DNA from: Schizochytrium sp. TIO01
Taxonomy: Eukaryota; Sar; Bigyra; Thraustochytrida; Thraustochytriidae
Assembly (NCBI GenBank): GCA_004764695.1
Contig: SMSO01000034.1
Coordinates: 3,480,501 to 3,544,500 of the forward strand
DNA length: 64,000 nt
Direction: 5' to 3'
The position numbers were made by a program, and so were the translations under genes. Every line of letters starts with the position of its first letter. The first letter of the stretch is position 1. Below are positions 22,078 to 34,696 of this stretch, in pieces. The notes beneath the pieces were generated by a model. The model saw only the letters and a list, made by a program, of their open reading frames with translations. It searched no databases and was not told where the DNA came from.

Positions 22078-23577
22078 GATGCTCACCGGCGTTCGCTCTG
22101 TTCGTTTGGTCTGTCTTCAGGCGTGCGTGCGTTCGCCTTTGCGAGTAGCACATCACGCGCTGGGACGAGGATCTGGTCTTGCGCCGCACAATGTCCACTC
22201 CAACTCCAGCCACCAGAACAGAGAAGGAGTCGCGTCGCTCTGCGGCTTCGAAGGCAGTCGAGCGAGCCCACAAACAAACTTCAGGACGCCCGCTAGCTAA
22301 GCCAGGTGTTTGTTTGGGTGCGCTCCGTCCTCAGGTCGGTCTCTCAGGAAGACAGACGCTCGGCGTTTGCATCCTCCGCCTCATCGATGGCGATCGCGGC
22401 CAACGGAGCGGCCAATCGTTGCGAGCGCGGCATTGGGTACAACCATTCTGGATCCTCCCTGTGCGGTCAGGCGCCACACCGCGCAGCGCCCATTTATTTG
22501 CATATCAGCGCATGCACTCTTTCTGAGTGTGCGTGCATTTGTAGGCGAATGGTGGCGGTAGCGCGCACTACCGCTTTCTCTAGCTGGAGAGTCGAATGGG
22601 AACGCCTTCTGTGGTACATGATAGTGTCGAGCGTCAAGTCAGGCACAAAAGTGCACACCTACCTGTTCATGGGCTCACGGAGTTACTTAGTCCTCCTCTG
22701 CGCTCTCGCGATCGCTCACTTTGGCGCTCACTTCGCTTCGAGCTATATCCTGCAGCTTCTGCGGATAGTGCTCGGAAACGCATCGCAGTGATTCAACCAT
22801 GTTTGAGCAAAGCGGCGGAGGGATGCTTAAGAGAAGAACCGCGAAGGCCTCTCTGCAGACATGTGCATCTTTTTGCCGTTCTCCCCCCCCATCTCTCTCT
22901 CAGAGGCAGAGGCGGGCTTAGTGGTTTGCTATGGCGCGGGCTAGGACTCGCAGTTCAAAATTTGGTAAAAAGAAATAAGAGGCATCGTCGAAGAAATAAA
23001 GGTTTTAACTTTTTTCTTTTCTTTTTAAAGTGAAGCTAGTAATGAGAGAAAGAAGAGGGAACGGAGGGAGCGGGACTGGTTCCCGTTTGCGAAATCTTCC
23101 TCAGGAACATACAGAACTTTTCCGGTCGCTGACTCCTGAAAGGAAACAACGAAATGAAAAGGCAAAGTGAGTGTCGCCTCAATCGATCGCCCTCAGACGT
23201 CTCCAAAGACCGAACCATGGCGTTAGGGTATGCTTAGGCGCCCGCTACCCTCCGCAGCCATGCCTATGGACACGGACCACGCGCATTGCACTTTGAAGGG
23301 GCCGAGTTTCCAACTGCTCTGCCGAAGGAACAAAAGACAAAGAGCTCAGACCGAAGCAAGCAGAGCAGAGCAGAGCAGAACAGACAGACAGACAAACAAA
23401 CAAAGAAACAGAAAACCGAAAAGATCCAAATCAGGCAAACTTCTTCTTCTCTTCTTCTTCTTCTTCTTTGACCATTATCGCCGCAGGCCTTCTCTCCAAT
23501 ACCAATGGAGAGCGATCGATTATCGTGCCTCGAATCGGAGATCACTCGTGCTTCGTCAGCGACGCCTTTTAAACAAA

Positions 23578-23619
23578 TTAGTAGATAAATAAGTAGATAA
23601 ATAAGTAGACAGATCAATA

Positions 23620-23650
<31 letters not shown>

Positions 23651-23690
23651 GAATGAATGAATGAATGAATCAATCAATCAATAAATCAGC
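23578..23690. repeat. (AAGTAGAT)/(AATC)/(AATG) compound array
   Basis: Successive runs of TAGATAAATAAG, CAATCAAT, GAATGAAT and again CAATCAAT, related by single-base changes. Confidence 0.85.
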
Positions 23691-24707
23691 GACCGGGAGG
23701 CGTGGCGCCATGATGGATCATGGCCGCCATCCTTCTTCAACGAGACCTCTAATCCGCCTGCAACATTCCTTTCCCTCTTATTTTACTTTCCCTGACGAAT
23801 TTCTGCATCCACAATATAATTTAAAATTAAGTTAATGATACTACTAAATAGATTCTTATTTTAAAAATACTAAAAAGAAACTAAACGAGATTACTGAACC
23901 AACTGGGCATTTTCAATCGCTTTTTTCTTTAAAGTCAGAAGAAAGTCATTCCAAAAAGTCCTCCTTCGCATGCATGGACAGTACTTTTGGGATGATTGCG
24001 CCTTCCAAGAGCGCACTCTTTTTCCCCAGCGGCCAAGCAGTCAGCGGCGACGGCGTAGTTAGGCTGCCGCTCGGAGTTTCTTGCGCAGTTTAGCTGCAAT
24101 GAGCAAGCAAGCAAGCATCCAGCTCTCCATGATTAACTTTCGCACGAACACAGAAAGGCAGACTCCGTCGTTTGCGTTTGCGTCTGCCTCGTCGCCGCCT
24201 CAGCAGCCTCAGCTTGCTGGCTCGCCAACAGGTATTCGCCCTCTCCTTTCAAGTTTGGGCACAGTTCTTTTGTTTGTTGAGCAGAGTCAGGCAGCATCGT
24301 AGCACGAACAAGGGCACTTGACGCCGGGATGGTAGAAAAGTGAATTAGAGAAAGGAAGGTTTATCTTCACTTGTTACATTGGCTTGCGCTATAAAAGTTA
24401 TTTTTGAGATCAATAAAAATATTAGAATTATGAATTTTGATCCTTAATTTTTTTTTAAATATATATAAATGGAGCGATGGATGGTCAACCGAAAGCGGTC
24501 GAGAGGAGAGAGAAAGCACCCCCCCAAGAATTAGGCAGACTGTTGACCAGGCGAGTGAATATGGAAAAGCAGGAAAACATTCTGATTGCAGAAAATATCT
24601 GAAGTTGTAGAGACAACTTTCGCACGCATATTTTTTTTCTCAAAATAAAACTTTTAAAGTATAGATGATTTTGATTTTTGATTAGTTTAAAAAACAAACT
24701 ATGTTTT

Positions 24708-24709
<2 letters not shown>

Positions 24710-24751
<42 letters not shown>
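24710..24751. repeat. Poly(T) tract, 42 bases
   Basis: An uninterrupted T run in a locally AT-rich patch without an identified gene. Confidence 0.9.
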
Positions 24752-24755
<4 letters not shown>

Positions 24756-26059
24756 CCTAAAATACTTTCATGTAAATCTTATTTTTGAAAAGATGGAGGA
24801 TAAACGAACAGAAAATGCTTCTCGAAGTTGGTAATTCAACGAAAGAAAACAAAAACCCTCATAGCTTAGGCGATTTATGACAAAGTATAACATGTTCCTT
24901 TCTGCCGTCCGAGGATTCTAATGCTGTCTTGGTTTTTCCAAACTTTCTCAAAAGAAGAAATCCAACCGAATATTCATTAATCATTTTTCTCTTTTTTTAA
25001 GCGGGCTGTAATAAGCGGGCTAGTACGTGTCATGACTCTGCAGGATATTGTCTGACCCTAGCAAAACGATACATTACCTAACTCCCCCTTCAAATAAGCC
25101 TCATAAGATACAGTAAATCTTCTCTCGCTTCCTCCGGCCTTTCAAAGCAAGGCGGCGATTTCAAAGAAGAAGAAGAAGAAGAAGAACCAAAAGAACCATT
25201 GCGTTCTTTTCTGCGTCCTCCTTTTTCCACTCGTCACGCTCATCATTGGCGCGTAGTGGCACGTATATGTGGGCGTCTGCTCCGAGGGACGGCTGATGCG
25301 TCCGGTTAGGATAGGCTTTCATTGTGTTTGTTTTCATGGATCATTTTATTTGTTATTGTTGTTGTTGTTGATGATAAAGTTTAAAGAAAGAAGAGGCGGT
25401 CCTTAAGTATTCTGCATCTTGTTGGTGTTTATTTAATAAATATAAGGTTGACAATAAAATTGAAAACCAAAATACAATGAAATAGAATGAATAAATAAAT
25501 ATGATCAGAAGGTGAAAAAAGGAAGAGAAAAGGAAGGCAGAACAAGGAGGAGGAGTTAATTTCGTATCATGAGCTACTTCTGGAAACGAGGCGGGAAGAT
25601 CAGCTTCAATTCCAGCTGGCCCGTTCGTAATTCCTAGATTAATTTACCCCGCTTTTCCCTTCGCGATCCCGGCTTTGACTGGCGCGAACGAGGACCTCCT
25701 CCTCTTCAACCTCCAACACGGACGCATCGCCCAGAGACGGTAATGGGCGTCGTCGCCTTTTCTTCTTCTTCTCCTTCATCTTCTTCTTCTTCTCCTTTCC
25801 AGCTCGCTCGCTCTTACATTCCATGCAGGATTTCACTCGACCCAAACGGGCGACGGCCTCAGTTAATATAATAACGCAGCAGTAGTTTAGAGTCCTCTGC
25901 AACGTTTTTTCCCAATTTGCTTTCCTGAAAAGAAAAGAAAAGAAAGCTTTTCATTCGCCAGCACATGGAATGAGAGCGAACTAAGGGCTAACTGACCAAC
26001 TAAGTATCTTTCTATCAGGCATTGATTAATGGAGCTGGGCTGGATGAACCAGCGAGGCA

Positions 26060-26122
26060 GCGGACTACTGACTAGCTAGTTATAGCTAGCTAGCTATAGC
26101 TAGCTAACTGACTGACTGACTG
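26060..26122. repeat. TAGC/CTAG near-palindromic cluster
   Basis: Overlapping TAGCTAGC and TATAGCTA palindromes form a near-perfect inverted repeat of about 35 bp, followed by an ACTG array. Cruciform formation is possible, but no function is evident. Confidence 0.7.
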
Positions 26123-26404
26123 CCTTAAGCGAGCTGGTCCCTCTTTGTATGCAAGGCGTAGCAGCAACGGAGCACTCAGAATAAGGGAGGAAGGCGCACA
26201 CCTTCCATCGCTGCACCATTTCGACTTGCTTGCTTAGTTGCTTGGTTGCTTAGTTGCTCAGTTGGTTGAAGTTTTGTGGTCACTGTTTCCATCCCACGAA
26301 AGTCGATGAGCGATGGGAACGGATGGAGCCCGAACCATCGAAAGAGAGGACTGCAGGAAGGTCTAGCTGGAATAAAAGCGAACTTCGTGGCTCTTTTTTT
26401 GATC

Positions 26405-26545
26405 TTGTTTGTTTGTTTGTTTGTTTGTTTGTTTGTTTGTTTGTTTGTTTGTTTGTTTGTTTGTTTGTTTGTTTGTTTGTTTGTTTGTTTGTTTGTTTGT
26501 TTGTTTGTTTGTTTGTTTGTTTGTTTGTTTGTTTGTTTGTTTGTT
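26405..26545. repeat. Pure (TTTG)n array, ~35 units
   Basis: 141 bp of uninterrupted TTTG, followed by two GTTCTTTGTTCAA units and irregular TTTG-rich sequence. Frames over it give artificial Leu-Phe-Val-Cys (plus) and Lys-Gln-Thr-Asn (minus) peptides. Confidence 0.95.
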
Positions 26546-29500
26546 CTTTGTTCAAGTTTGTTTGTTCTTTGTTCAAGTTTGTTTGTTTGTTATAGGTTTT
26601 TTATTTTCAGTGTTTTGTTTTAAGTTTTTTGTTTTCAATTGTTTGATTCTTTGTTTGTTTGTCAAAGGCCTCATAGATAAAACCAGGCCTCAATACGCCA
26701 CGCATACATCTCACTCCAACGCGAGTTCGATTGCGATGGCGATGATCTTTACTCACTTCTCTCCACTCTGCGAGGGGTCCCAAGGCCTCTCTGCCTTGCC
26801 TCTTTTCTCTGCCCGTGCGCCTTTCTCTTCTCCCCAAAGCCAGAGCGCATACTTCGTCAGTTTCTTACTTACTTACTTACTCACTCACTTACTGAGTTGG
26901 TAATCCCATCGTCCGTTCTGCTCAAGAATCCGGAGCCCTCTCTTCCCTGCGAAGACAAGGGAGGCGAAACCAAACGTCTGGCTGGGAGCAGCAGCGGTCT
27001 GAGTGAAGCGCATAGGCAGCAGCTTCTGGAGCTGTCCGCTGTGGTGGCGAGCTGAGCTCTGTCCGCTTTCTGCCTCCTCGCGCTTCGCTGTCTCCTTCCC
27101 GCTAAGCCTCTTCTTTCTTCAGAGCTGGTACCATCCATCCCGCACTGTTTACACACTGTGCGCACTGTGCTCGTGAAAGAGAGAGATGCCTGCTTAAATG
27201 CGCTTACCGCTGTGAAGAGGTGCGTGAATGAGAGGTTTGGAGTGCGCTCATTGATTGATTCATTTGATTTGATTAGATTGATTGATGGATTGAATGATGG
27301 GAGTCGTTGTTTTTTTGATCACTGGAGCCCACGAAAGCACAAAACACAGACTGCTCAGTGAGACATGCGCATCGAATTGGACTCCAGCAAGGAATTCACG
27401 GACCTCGCAGAGGGCATCACGGGCGGCGAAATCGACCTCAGAGCAGAGCCGAGAGCCAATCAATGGGGAAGGGAAGAGAGTAGAGGAGGGGATTGGAGAA
27501 CAGAATACAAGAGAAGAGAGTAGAATAGACTAGAACAGAGTAGACGAAGCCAGGTGAAGCGAAGGAGTGGCTGTCTCCTTAGAAATCATAGAACTGGGTC
27601 GATTGTTTTCCATAAAATAACTTGAAAGGAATCTTTGCGTTCAATATCTCACCCTGGCTATTTGTATAAATAATTATATAAATGAATAAATGAATATACG
27701 TATATTATATATCATATAATACATGTCTTGAATCTGCTTACGCTCGCGCTGTTGCAGTATCTATCTCCACGAGCAATTTTCAGCAATAAACTCGAAAGAC
27801 CTCGAGAACGTGCTCTGTACGCCTAAAGTGGTATGTGTCCGTCGTCGATTGCCACTTTTGGGATATTCATGGTTCTGGCCACCACGTATCAACCAACTTC
27901 TTTTGAAGCCTTGCGGCTGACTGCTCAGTGGCACAAAGTGCGAAGAAGCGCACAGTATAGGAACAGCCAACGTCTCCCTAGCTTTTACTAGAATCAGTCC
28001 TCCTTCAGTGCAGTACACACCCCAGTTCAATGCTCGCTCTCTTCCGCCGCAGTTCACTCTAGGTTCTGTATTTCTGTGCTCATACACAGGTCGTATGTCC
28101 CACGTAAGAAGTCCTCAGGGCGTACTTGCGCTCGAAACTTGACTTCGAAGATGGACCTATGGCTACCCTCGAGTTGGCGGCGATGGATGAAAGGTCGAAG
28201 TGGAGGCAAGCTAGCCAGCTGTTGACAGTCATAGCGCAGGAACACCTCGGCCCAGCTCTAGGGGACCATCTGGCCACTCAATCCCGCGGCTAAAAATAGC
28301 GAGAGACCTTCCCAAAGACATTTTCGAAGAGCGTTTGCAACTTAGTGCGGCGTAAGAATAGAAGCTAACGGTGCGCTGCCGCACACGTACATAGCATAGA
28401 TACGTACCTTACTCTTCGACGCGTAGTGCGGCGAAACCTGCGGACTGTAATGCTAAATTAAAGCATATTGCTCAGACCGCCTTACTTTCAGATACTTTCG
28501 GGACAATCAATCACAGTGTGTTTTCCGGTTTTGCGCGTCGTTTGACTTATTGGTCGCTGTTTTATATTCAAGATCAAGATGGCGAGCCCCCCAATATGAA
28601 TAGACAGAGCGAAAGAGGAGGTCTGAAGCTTCAGGCCTCAGTTGATGACGCCAGGATTGATTAAAGCGATGGAGGAGCGAGGCAGTGGCCAGTTATGAGC
28701 AGGGCAGCAGTGCAACTTGGACCATCAATCGATTGGTGGCGAGCCTTCAAAAGTAGATTACCATTTTTGCTAAGCACAAATCACTCCCACAAAGAACACA
28801 GAAGGCGGTAGGACGTGGGTAGGCACCCTGAGTGCCACTTAGTTACTTACTCTCGTGCGGTCCCTCCCTTCCTTATGACTTCGTGCGTTAGCTGGCTAGC
28901 TAGCAGTAGGGCGCCTGGTGAATTAATTAACTCTTGTGAGAGGCAGACAGAAATCGAGCAAGCTCAAATCTCATGAGAAGCGGGCTTTCTTTCTAATCTC
29001 TTCAACAAAAGAGAGCCCTGGAGAGGGGATCAAAGAGCTAAGTAAGTCTTTTGGACTTAGGTTGGGACCCATAGCTATATTCGCAGAGCGGCTTCTTCGT
29101 GTCGGTTCGACATGTAGCTCGTCTTTCAAGTGGCCGAGAGGCGCGCTCCACCCATTCAGAGTCCGGCGGCTTACAGATAAATGCTCTTGCGATCTTGAAG
29201 AAGCTCAAACGGCCTATCGCAGATTGGTCAGAATTCGCAGCAGCGACTAAGGAGGGAGATAGAGAGATACCCCGAACGTCCAAGTACACTCAACGCAGAT
29301 GCCACGAGAAGATGGATGAATTAACGAACATTGATTTATCGTGGCGTGCTTGGACCCTCCAGACTTAGAAGCTGCCTTCGTCCACGCAGATTCATTCATT
29401 CATTCATTCATTTACGCACTCACTCGATCCTTCTATACGCAAATGAATCAATGAATGAGCGACCAATCATACAAACACGCGAACGAACGAACGCTCCGCC

Positions 29501-29723
29501 AATGCTTAAGCTCTTCGAAAGAGGCAGCGATGTTTCCTTCATCTGCCCGCCCTTGAATGGGCTGTTACACCAATTTACTCATTCTTCAATTCGTTCCTTC
29601 ATAGATACTTTGCACTCAAATCTCTCCATCCCTCGCACGTCTAACGTCTCTGTGTGACATGGATTCCTTCCTTCCTTCATACGTGGGATGAAGACCCCTC
29701 TGAGAAGTGCTAATGATGGCTGA

Positions 29724-29724
<1 letters not shown>

Positions 29725-29789
<65 letters not shown>

Positions 29790-29790
29790 T
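29725..29790. repeat. (TTTC)n array, ~16 units
   Basis: A nearly pure TTTC tetranucleotide array. Confidence 0.93.
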
Positions 29791-30599
29791 GCCTGGCCAG
29801 TGGATGGCCTGTGGCGGTCTGGCTCGCACTCGCATGCATGTTACATCACGTACCGTCGACTCTTCTTTTTTCTTTCTCTCGGAAGGTCTGCTGCGGCAGG
29901 CCAGAGAGATAGATAGCTAGCTAGGTAGCTAGGTGCTTAACGGGCCCCAGGAGTTTCGCCTTCTCCAACAAACTCCGAGGCGCTTCGGGTTTGGGTCGAA
30001 AGCGAAGAGAAGGCTTTTAAAGCTTCGTTAACGTTGAAGAAGGAAGCGCCTTTTTGAAATCTATCTACTACCTACCTACCTATCGATTTTTTATCTTTTA
30101 TTCTTTCTTGGTTTATTTCTCGAACTGAAAAAGCACTTCATCTTTTTTTCTTTCCCTTTTTAATTTTATTTTCATTATTTTCATTGTTTTCATTTTCAAC
30201 ATTTAAAAGAGTGAAAAGGAAGTTTTATTTTAAATTATAGTTAATTTAAAAGATCATTTGCTCGATCGATAATACTTAAAATTAAAAAATCAATCTCTTC
30301 AAAAGCTAAAAGCAAAAAAGCTGGCACTTTAACAAAACAAATTATTATTTAAAACATCATTTTCCTTCTTTTTGTATAAAAAGCGACGTGGCAGCGAGAC
30401 CGGCGTACGGGTACCCCCACAGCTTCTTGTACTCCGCTCGAACCGCAGTCACAGGAGGGCGGAGGAAGAGCTACAGTCCGTCATGGAGACCTGCGGAGCC
30501 CCCTTGGGGTGCGCGCAGGTCCAATCTTCCCGACCTGTAGCGAGCCAGCCAGCGATTTATCAATCAATCGACATCAATCAAGTTGTGATCAAGTTGTAA

Positions 30600-30700
30600 T
30601 CAAAGGAATAAATGATGAATCAATCAATCAATCAATCAAATTGAAATCAATTTGAAATCAAATTGAAATCAAATTGAACTCAAATTGAAATCAAATCATG
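30600..30700. repeat. (AATC)n and ATTGAAATCAA-type repeats
   Basis: AATC units are followed by five or six units of about 11 bp (AAATTGAAATC). Confidence 0.85.
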
Positions 30701-31165
30701 AAGAAGCAGGCACCTCCGCAAAAGGAAGGCGAGTTCACGGAAAGACTTAGCTCAGAGTGTGCGAACGAGGTGGAAAATCAGGAAGGAAAGCCGAGGGACT
30801 CCTTCCTGCCCTTATGGCGCGGGGACTGCCTCGAGGAGGAGTTAGCAACAATGAATGAATGAATGAATGAATGAAAGGAGCCTGAGGGGTCGGTCTGTCA
30901 ATCAAGGCTACAGCTTCGTTCGACTCGATCGATTCGCTTCTTTCTTGTGCAGGAAAGTAGAGGACCTGCACTGCTTCGCTTCGCTCGCTTCTCTTCGCTT
31001 CGCGCCGGAGCTCGCCTCGTCGAAGATAAGCTTCGCGCGTACTCGTGCTCGTCAAGATCTTCCTTCTACAATGCATGCATGTCGAGTCGTGGATTGATTC
31101 GTTCATTCGATCGTTCATTCCATGGTTCAAGAATTCAAGAATTCATGAATTCATTGATCCATCGT

Positions 31166-31166
31166 T

Positions 31167-31203
<37 letters not shown>

Positions 31204-31208
31204 CATTC
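31166..31208. repeat. (GATT)n array
   Basis: About eight GATT units, followed by a CATT triplet of units. Confidence 0.85.
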
Positions 31209-31741
31209 ATTCGTTGTCTCGAGCCGCCGCTGATCGGCATCACGACCAAGCGCAGCAGTCGGCAAGGGCGAGACACGACTGCACGCAGCGACGAAATGTC
31301 TTCTGCCGTGCGTGGCACACACGAAGCGCAAGCGAGTCCCATCCAAGGTCAACGGAGAGACAAACCGACAGAGACATAAATACAGAGTCAGAGATACAGG
31401 TCCTGATGAACTGGGAGTGGAGAGGAGAGCAACGCGCGGATGAGCGATCGAGGCGAAGGAGATAATCAATCAATCAATCAATCAATCAATCCATCCTCTG
31501 CGGAGAAGAACGCCATGATCGCAGCGGTGACGATGGTGCCGGGGCCGTGATGGTTTCCAGGCAGCGCAGCAGGGAGACCGCCGGTGCTCCAGCGCTCAGG
31601 AAGGTCTTGCCCACGAGAGGCTGTCCCGTGGCCCTCGCTGGCGACCGCAAGGACGGGCTACATGTCCGGGCGAAGGAGGGGGAGGAGGAGAAGAAGAAGA
31701 AGAAGAAGGCGAAGCGCAGGAGGGCGGATCGACCAAGTCAT

Positions 31742-31743
<2 letters not shown>

Positions 31744-31776
<33 letters not shown>
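31744..31776. repeat. (CTG)n array, 11 units
   Basis: A pure CTG trinucleotide run. A related CAG run lies at 35827-35850. No supporting gene frame surrounds either. Confidence 0.9.
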
Positions 31777-31777
<1 letters not shown>

Positions 31778-34648
31778 CGCTGATTGATGCACTTTGAGCG
31801 AGCGCAATTCTTGGTCAAGATTTGGTGAAGCCCACAGAAATGCACGCAGCGCACAGGAAGAGGGTGGAGAAGACCGGCGCCACCTTGTTCTGATTGTTGT
31901 TGTTGTGGTGGTTGTTGCTGCTGTTGAGGTGCATCAGATAATGCTGGTGTCTCAATTACATTTCGATTTGCAATGATCGAAAGATCCACGGCGGAAGCGA
32001 AGAAGACTAGAAAGCGAACAGGGGAGGATTTGAGCATTGAGTTTTGCAGCTATCCACCGTGATTTATAGAGATGCATACGGCGAAGAAGCCGCCCCCCCA
32101 AATGGTTCGTGAAGCACGCCGTCGAGTTCTTCTGTGGGCTTCGCGCCTTTTTTTGAGGTCGAGGCAGGAGAGCTTGAGTGATGAAACTGAAATTTGGAGA
32201 GACTTTAGATTGTAATAATAGCGAAGGCTGTGGAGGAGTTGGGGTCTCGCAAAGTCTGCGGTAATTGCCAATATGGAAGAAGAGTTTCACCGGCCACTGC
32301 AAATTCCAGCCCTCAAATTTGAATCTCGAGAAGAATGGATGCTCATGATGAAATTGAGGCAAGCAGCAATCTATTTATAGGACTATATCACCTTTCTTGA
32401 ATCAACTTTTTGTATTCACTTGCTGTATGCACTGTACTGCACTGCAGCGAGCCATGATTTGATTCCATTTAAATATTTAGCACATTTCTTCATCCAAGAA
32501 GCTTAGTTTTGGTTGCCTGTTCGCGATTCTTCTATCATCCTTTCTCATCCTTTCTGTGGAGTGCCATGGACGCATGCTCAGGATTCCCTGTATGGTTCCC
32601 CCGTGAAGAGAATACTAGTAACTCAATTCTCGGTAATCTTGAGATTACTGCTTTCACTTGAAGAAAGGATGGCAGAAAATCTGGACTCGAACGCGATCCA
32701 AGACGTGCATCGCGGCGAGGCTGTCTCATTCTTCTCGACGTGCCGCGGTTAACTGTTTAAAAAGGGAGTCAGTCTTCGAATATTGCGATCGCACTCAGCA
32801 CAAGAAGATACAATGTGTATGTGACAAAGATACTTTGTCAGGAGAGCAAATGTGACTTGTATATAATAATAGAAATTAAGATGAGCACGGTTTTCGCAAG
32901 GATACATTATCATATCTCCTCAATTGGAACAATCCAATGGCCATCTGTCCTACTTTGAATCTCTTTTTCCTTCCCCGTTGAGTTTGCGCTACTTGTCTGC
33001 TTTCCAAATTCTCCCTCGCGACTTTTCATTTCCAACTTTGTAATGGAGAGTTTGGATAAATATATACATAGTACGTGGGCATCGCCGCCGCACGAGTTCG
33101 ATTTAAGTAAATGTTCCTCCCTCATCAGCGGCCGTCCGCGCCTCCGACGGGCATTCGGTGTATTCCTGTGACGATTTGCTCAATCTCGCCAATCTTTTTC
33201 GCGCCAGTCGATCGAATTCGAAGTCCAAGACTGCTTGAGAGGCAGACTTTCCAGTTGCTGATTGGGTACGCGGTAGTTTTAACGCGGTTTTCGCACGACT
33301 TCTGTGCTGGCGAATCTCAATCAATTCGATGGCCAACTTGCTGCATTCAACGAATTGCAATTCGTCTGTTGCTTTTTTCGCAAGGAGTTCCGAGCCAGAA
33401 CAGAACAGAACGGAACATAGAACACAGAACGCAGAAAACAGAAAAACAAGCATCATTTGGTTTGAAAAATTAAGCATAAAACAATTAAAAAAGAAAGAGA
33501 AAAAGGAAATATTCAATCCTAAAGCTGATCGCAGAATTACATGTGGCCCTTTCCAGAGCGTGGCGGAATGAATGAATGGATGAATGAATGAATAAATGAA
33601 TAACCATTGATGGATTTCCAGAACAGAGGCAAACGAAGCACAAAGACCAGGCTGTTCTGGGTTGTTCAGAAGAATCTGTGGTGCTGGCTGGCTTGGTTGG
33701 CCTTGATTGCGAACTCGACTTAGAGGCGCGTTCTGTTTGGGCCATTCATTCTCTTGCGCCAACAACGGTTTTGAGACCTTCCTCTTCGACGGGTTTGGAC
33801 TTCCCAACCATAGAAGGGCGAGTGACTAAGAGAAGAGAAGTTAGACCAGTATGCTAACTAGTTCTGGAACCAGGCACGAAAGCTTTGGAAAGGAAGGCCA
33901 AAGGTACTCCGCGGAGCCCATTGAGACGGCCGTGCTTATGAAGTTATGAAGCTGCAGCGCAGTTTTATCCTCCCCATTCGGAGCCTTCGAGCAAATTGAG
34001 ATTTCTTCATATCGGTTCGTGTCCGAACCTCTCCACAAAGATTGATCGCCGTTCAAGACAGATATGCAATGCCGAGATCGGATGGGAACCCCAAAAATGG
34101 AATGAAATGTCACTGATCTTCATTCCCGAAGCTTTCTATGCTCTGCTGTCTATGAATGTATGTATATATGTATGTTTGTATCTTTTTACGGCGAATGATG
34201 TTGGTTCAATGAGAGTCCGAGCGTCAGCCAAACAAGGCTCTCCTTGCGCGTGGCTTTGGCGGCTGCGACACCTACGTTCTTCCAGCTTGCCACTATCTAC
34301 GCTCTTTTTCTCTTTGCGCTGCTATTTTTTTAATATTCATTGATTGATGTTTTTTAGAAGTATACAAATAGTCTGAAATAAGAAATTAAAAACGTTTTTT
34401 TTTTTTCCTCTAATCACCCTTTTTCTTTTATAAATAAATAAATTGCGTTGAAGAAGAAAGAGAAAAGAAGAAGAAGAAGTTCGGTTTTTAGATCATTGCT
34501 CCACCTGCGCTTTCAGGGAAATTAAAAAAAAGTAAAGTTAATATATTATTTATTTATTTATTTATTCTAGGAATGAAATTTAAGAACGAAACTTAATTGA
34601 ATAGAAAGTGTGACCAAAATAATGAGATAGAGCAGAGTTTCACTTTTC

Positions 34649-34652
<4 letters not shown>

Positions 34653-34696
<44 letters not shown>
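34653..34696. repeat. Poly(T) tract, 44 bases
   Basis: An uninterrupted T run in an AT-rich patch with no identified gene; a further run of 27 lies at 36593-36619. Confidence 0.9.

Noticed and set aside
33103-33807. 234-codon minus-strand frame in block B
   Set aside because: It runs through an AATG microsatellite (FIHSFIHP-like peptide) and shows no recognisable domain. Its end part looks protein-like, but I cannot support it without expression data.
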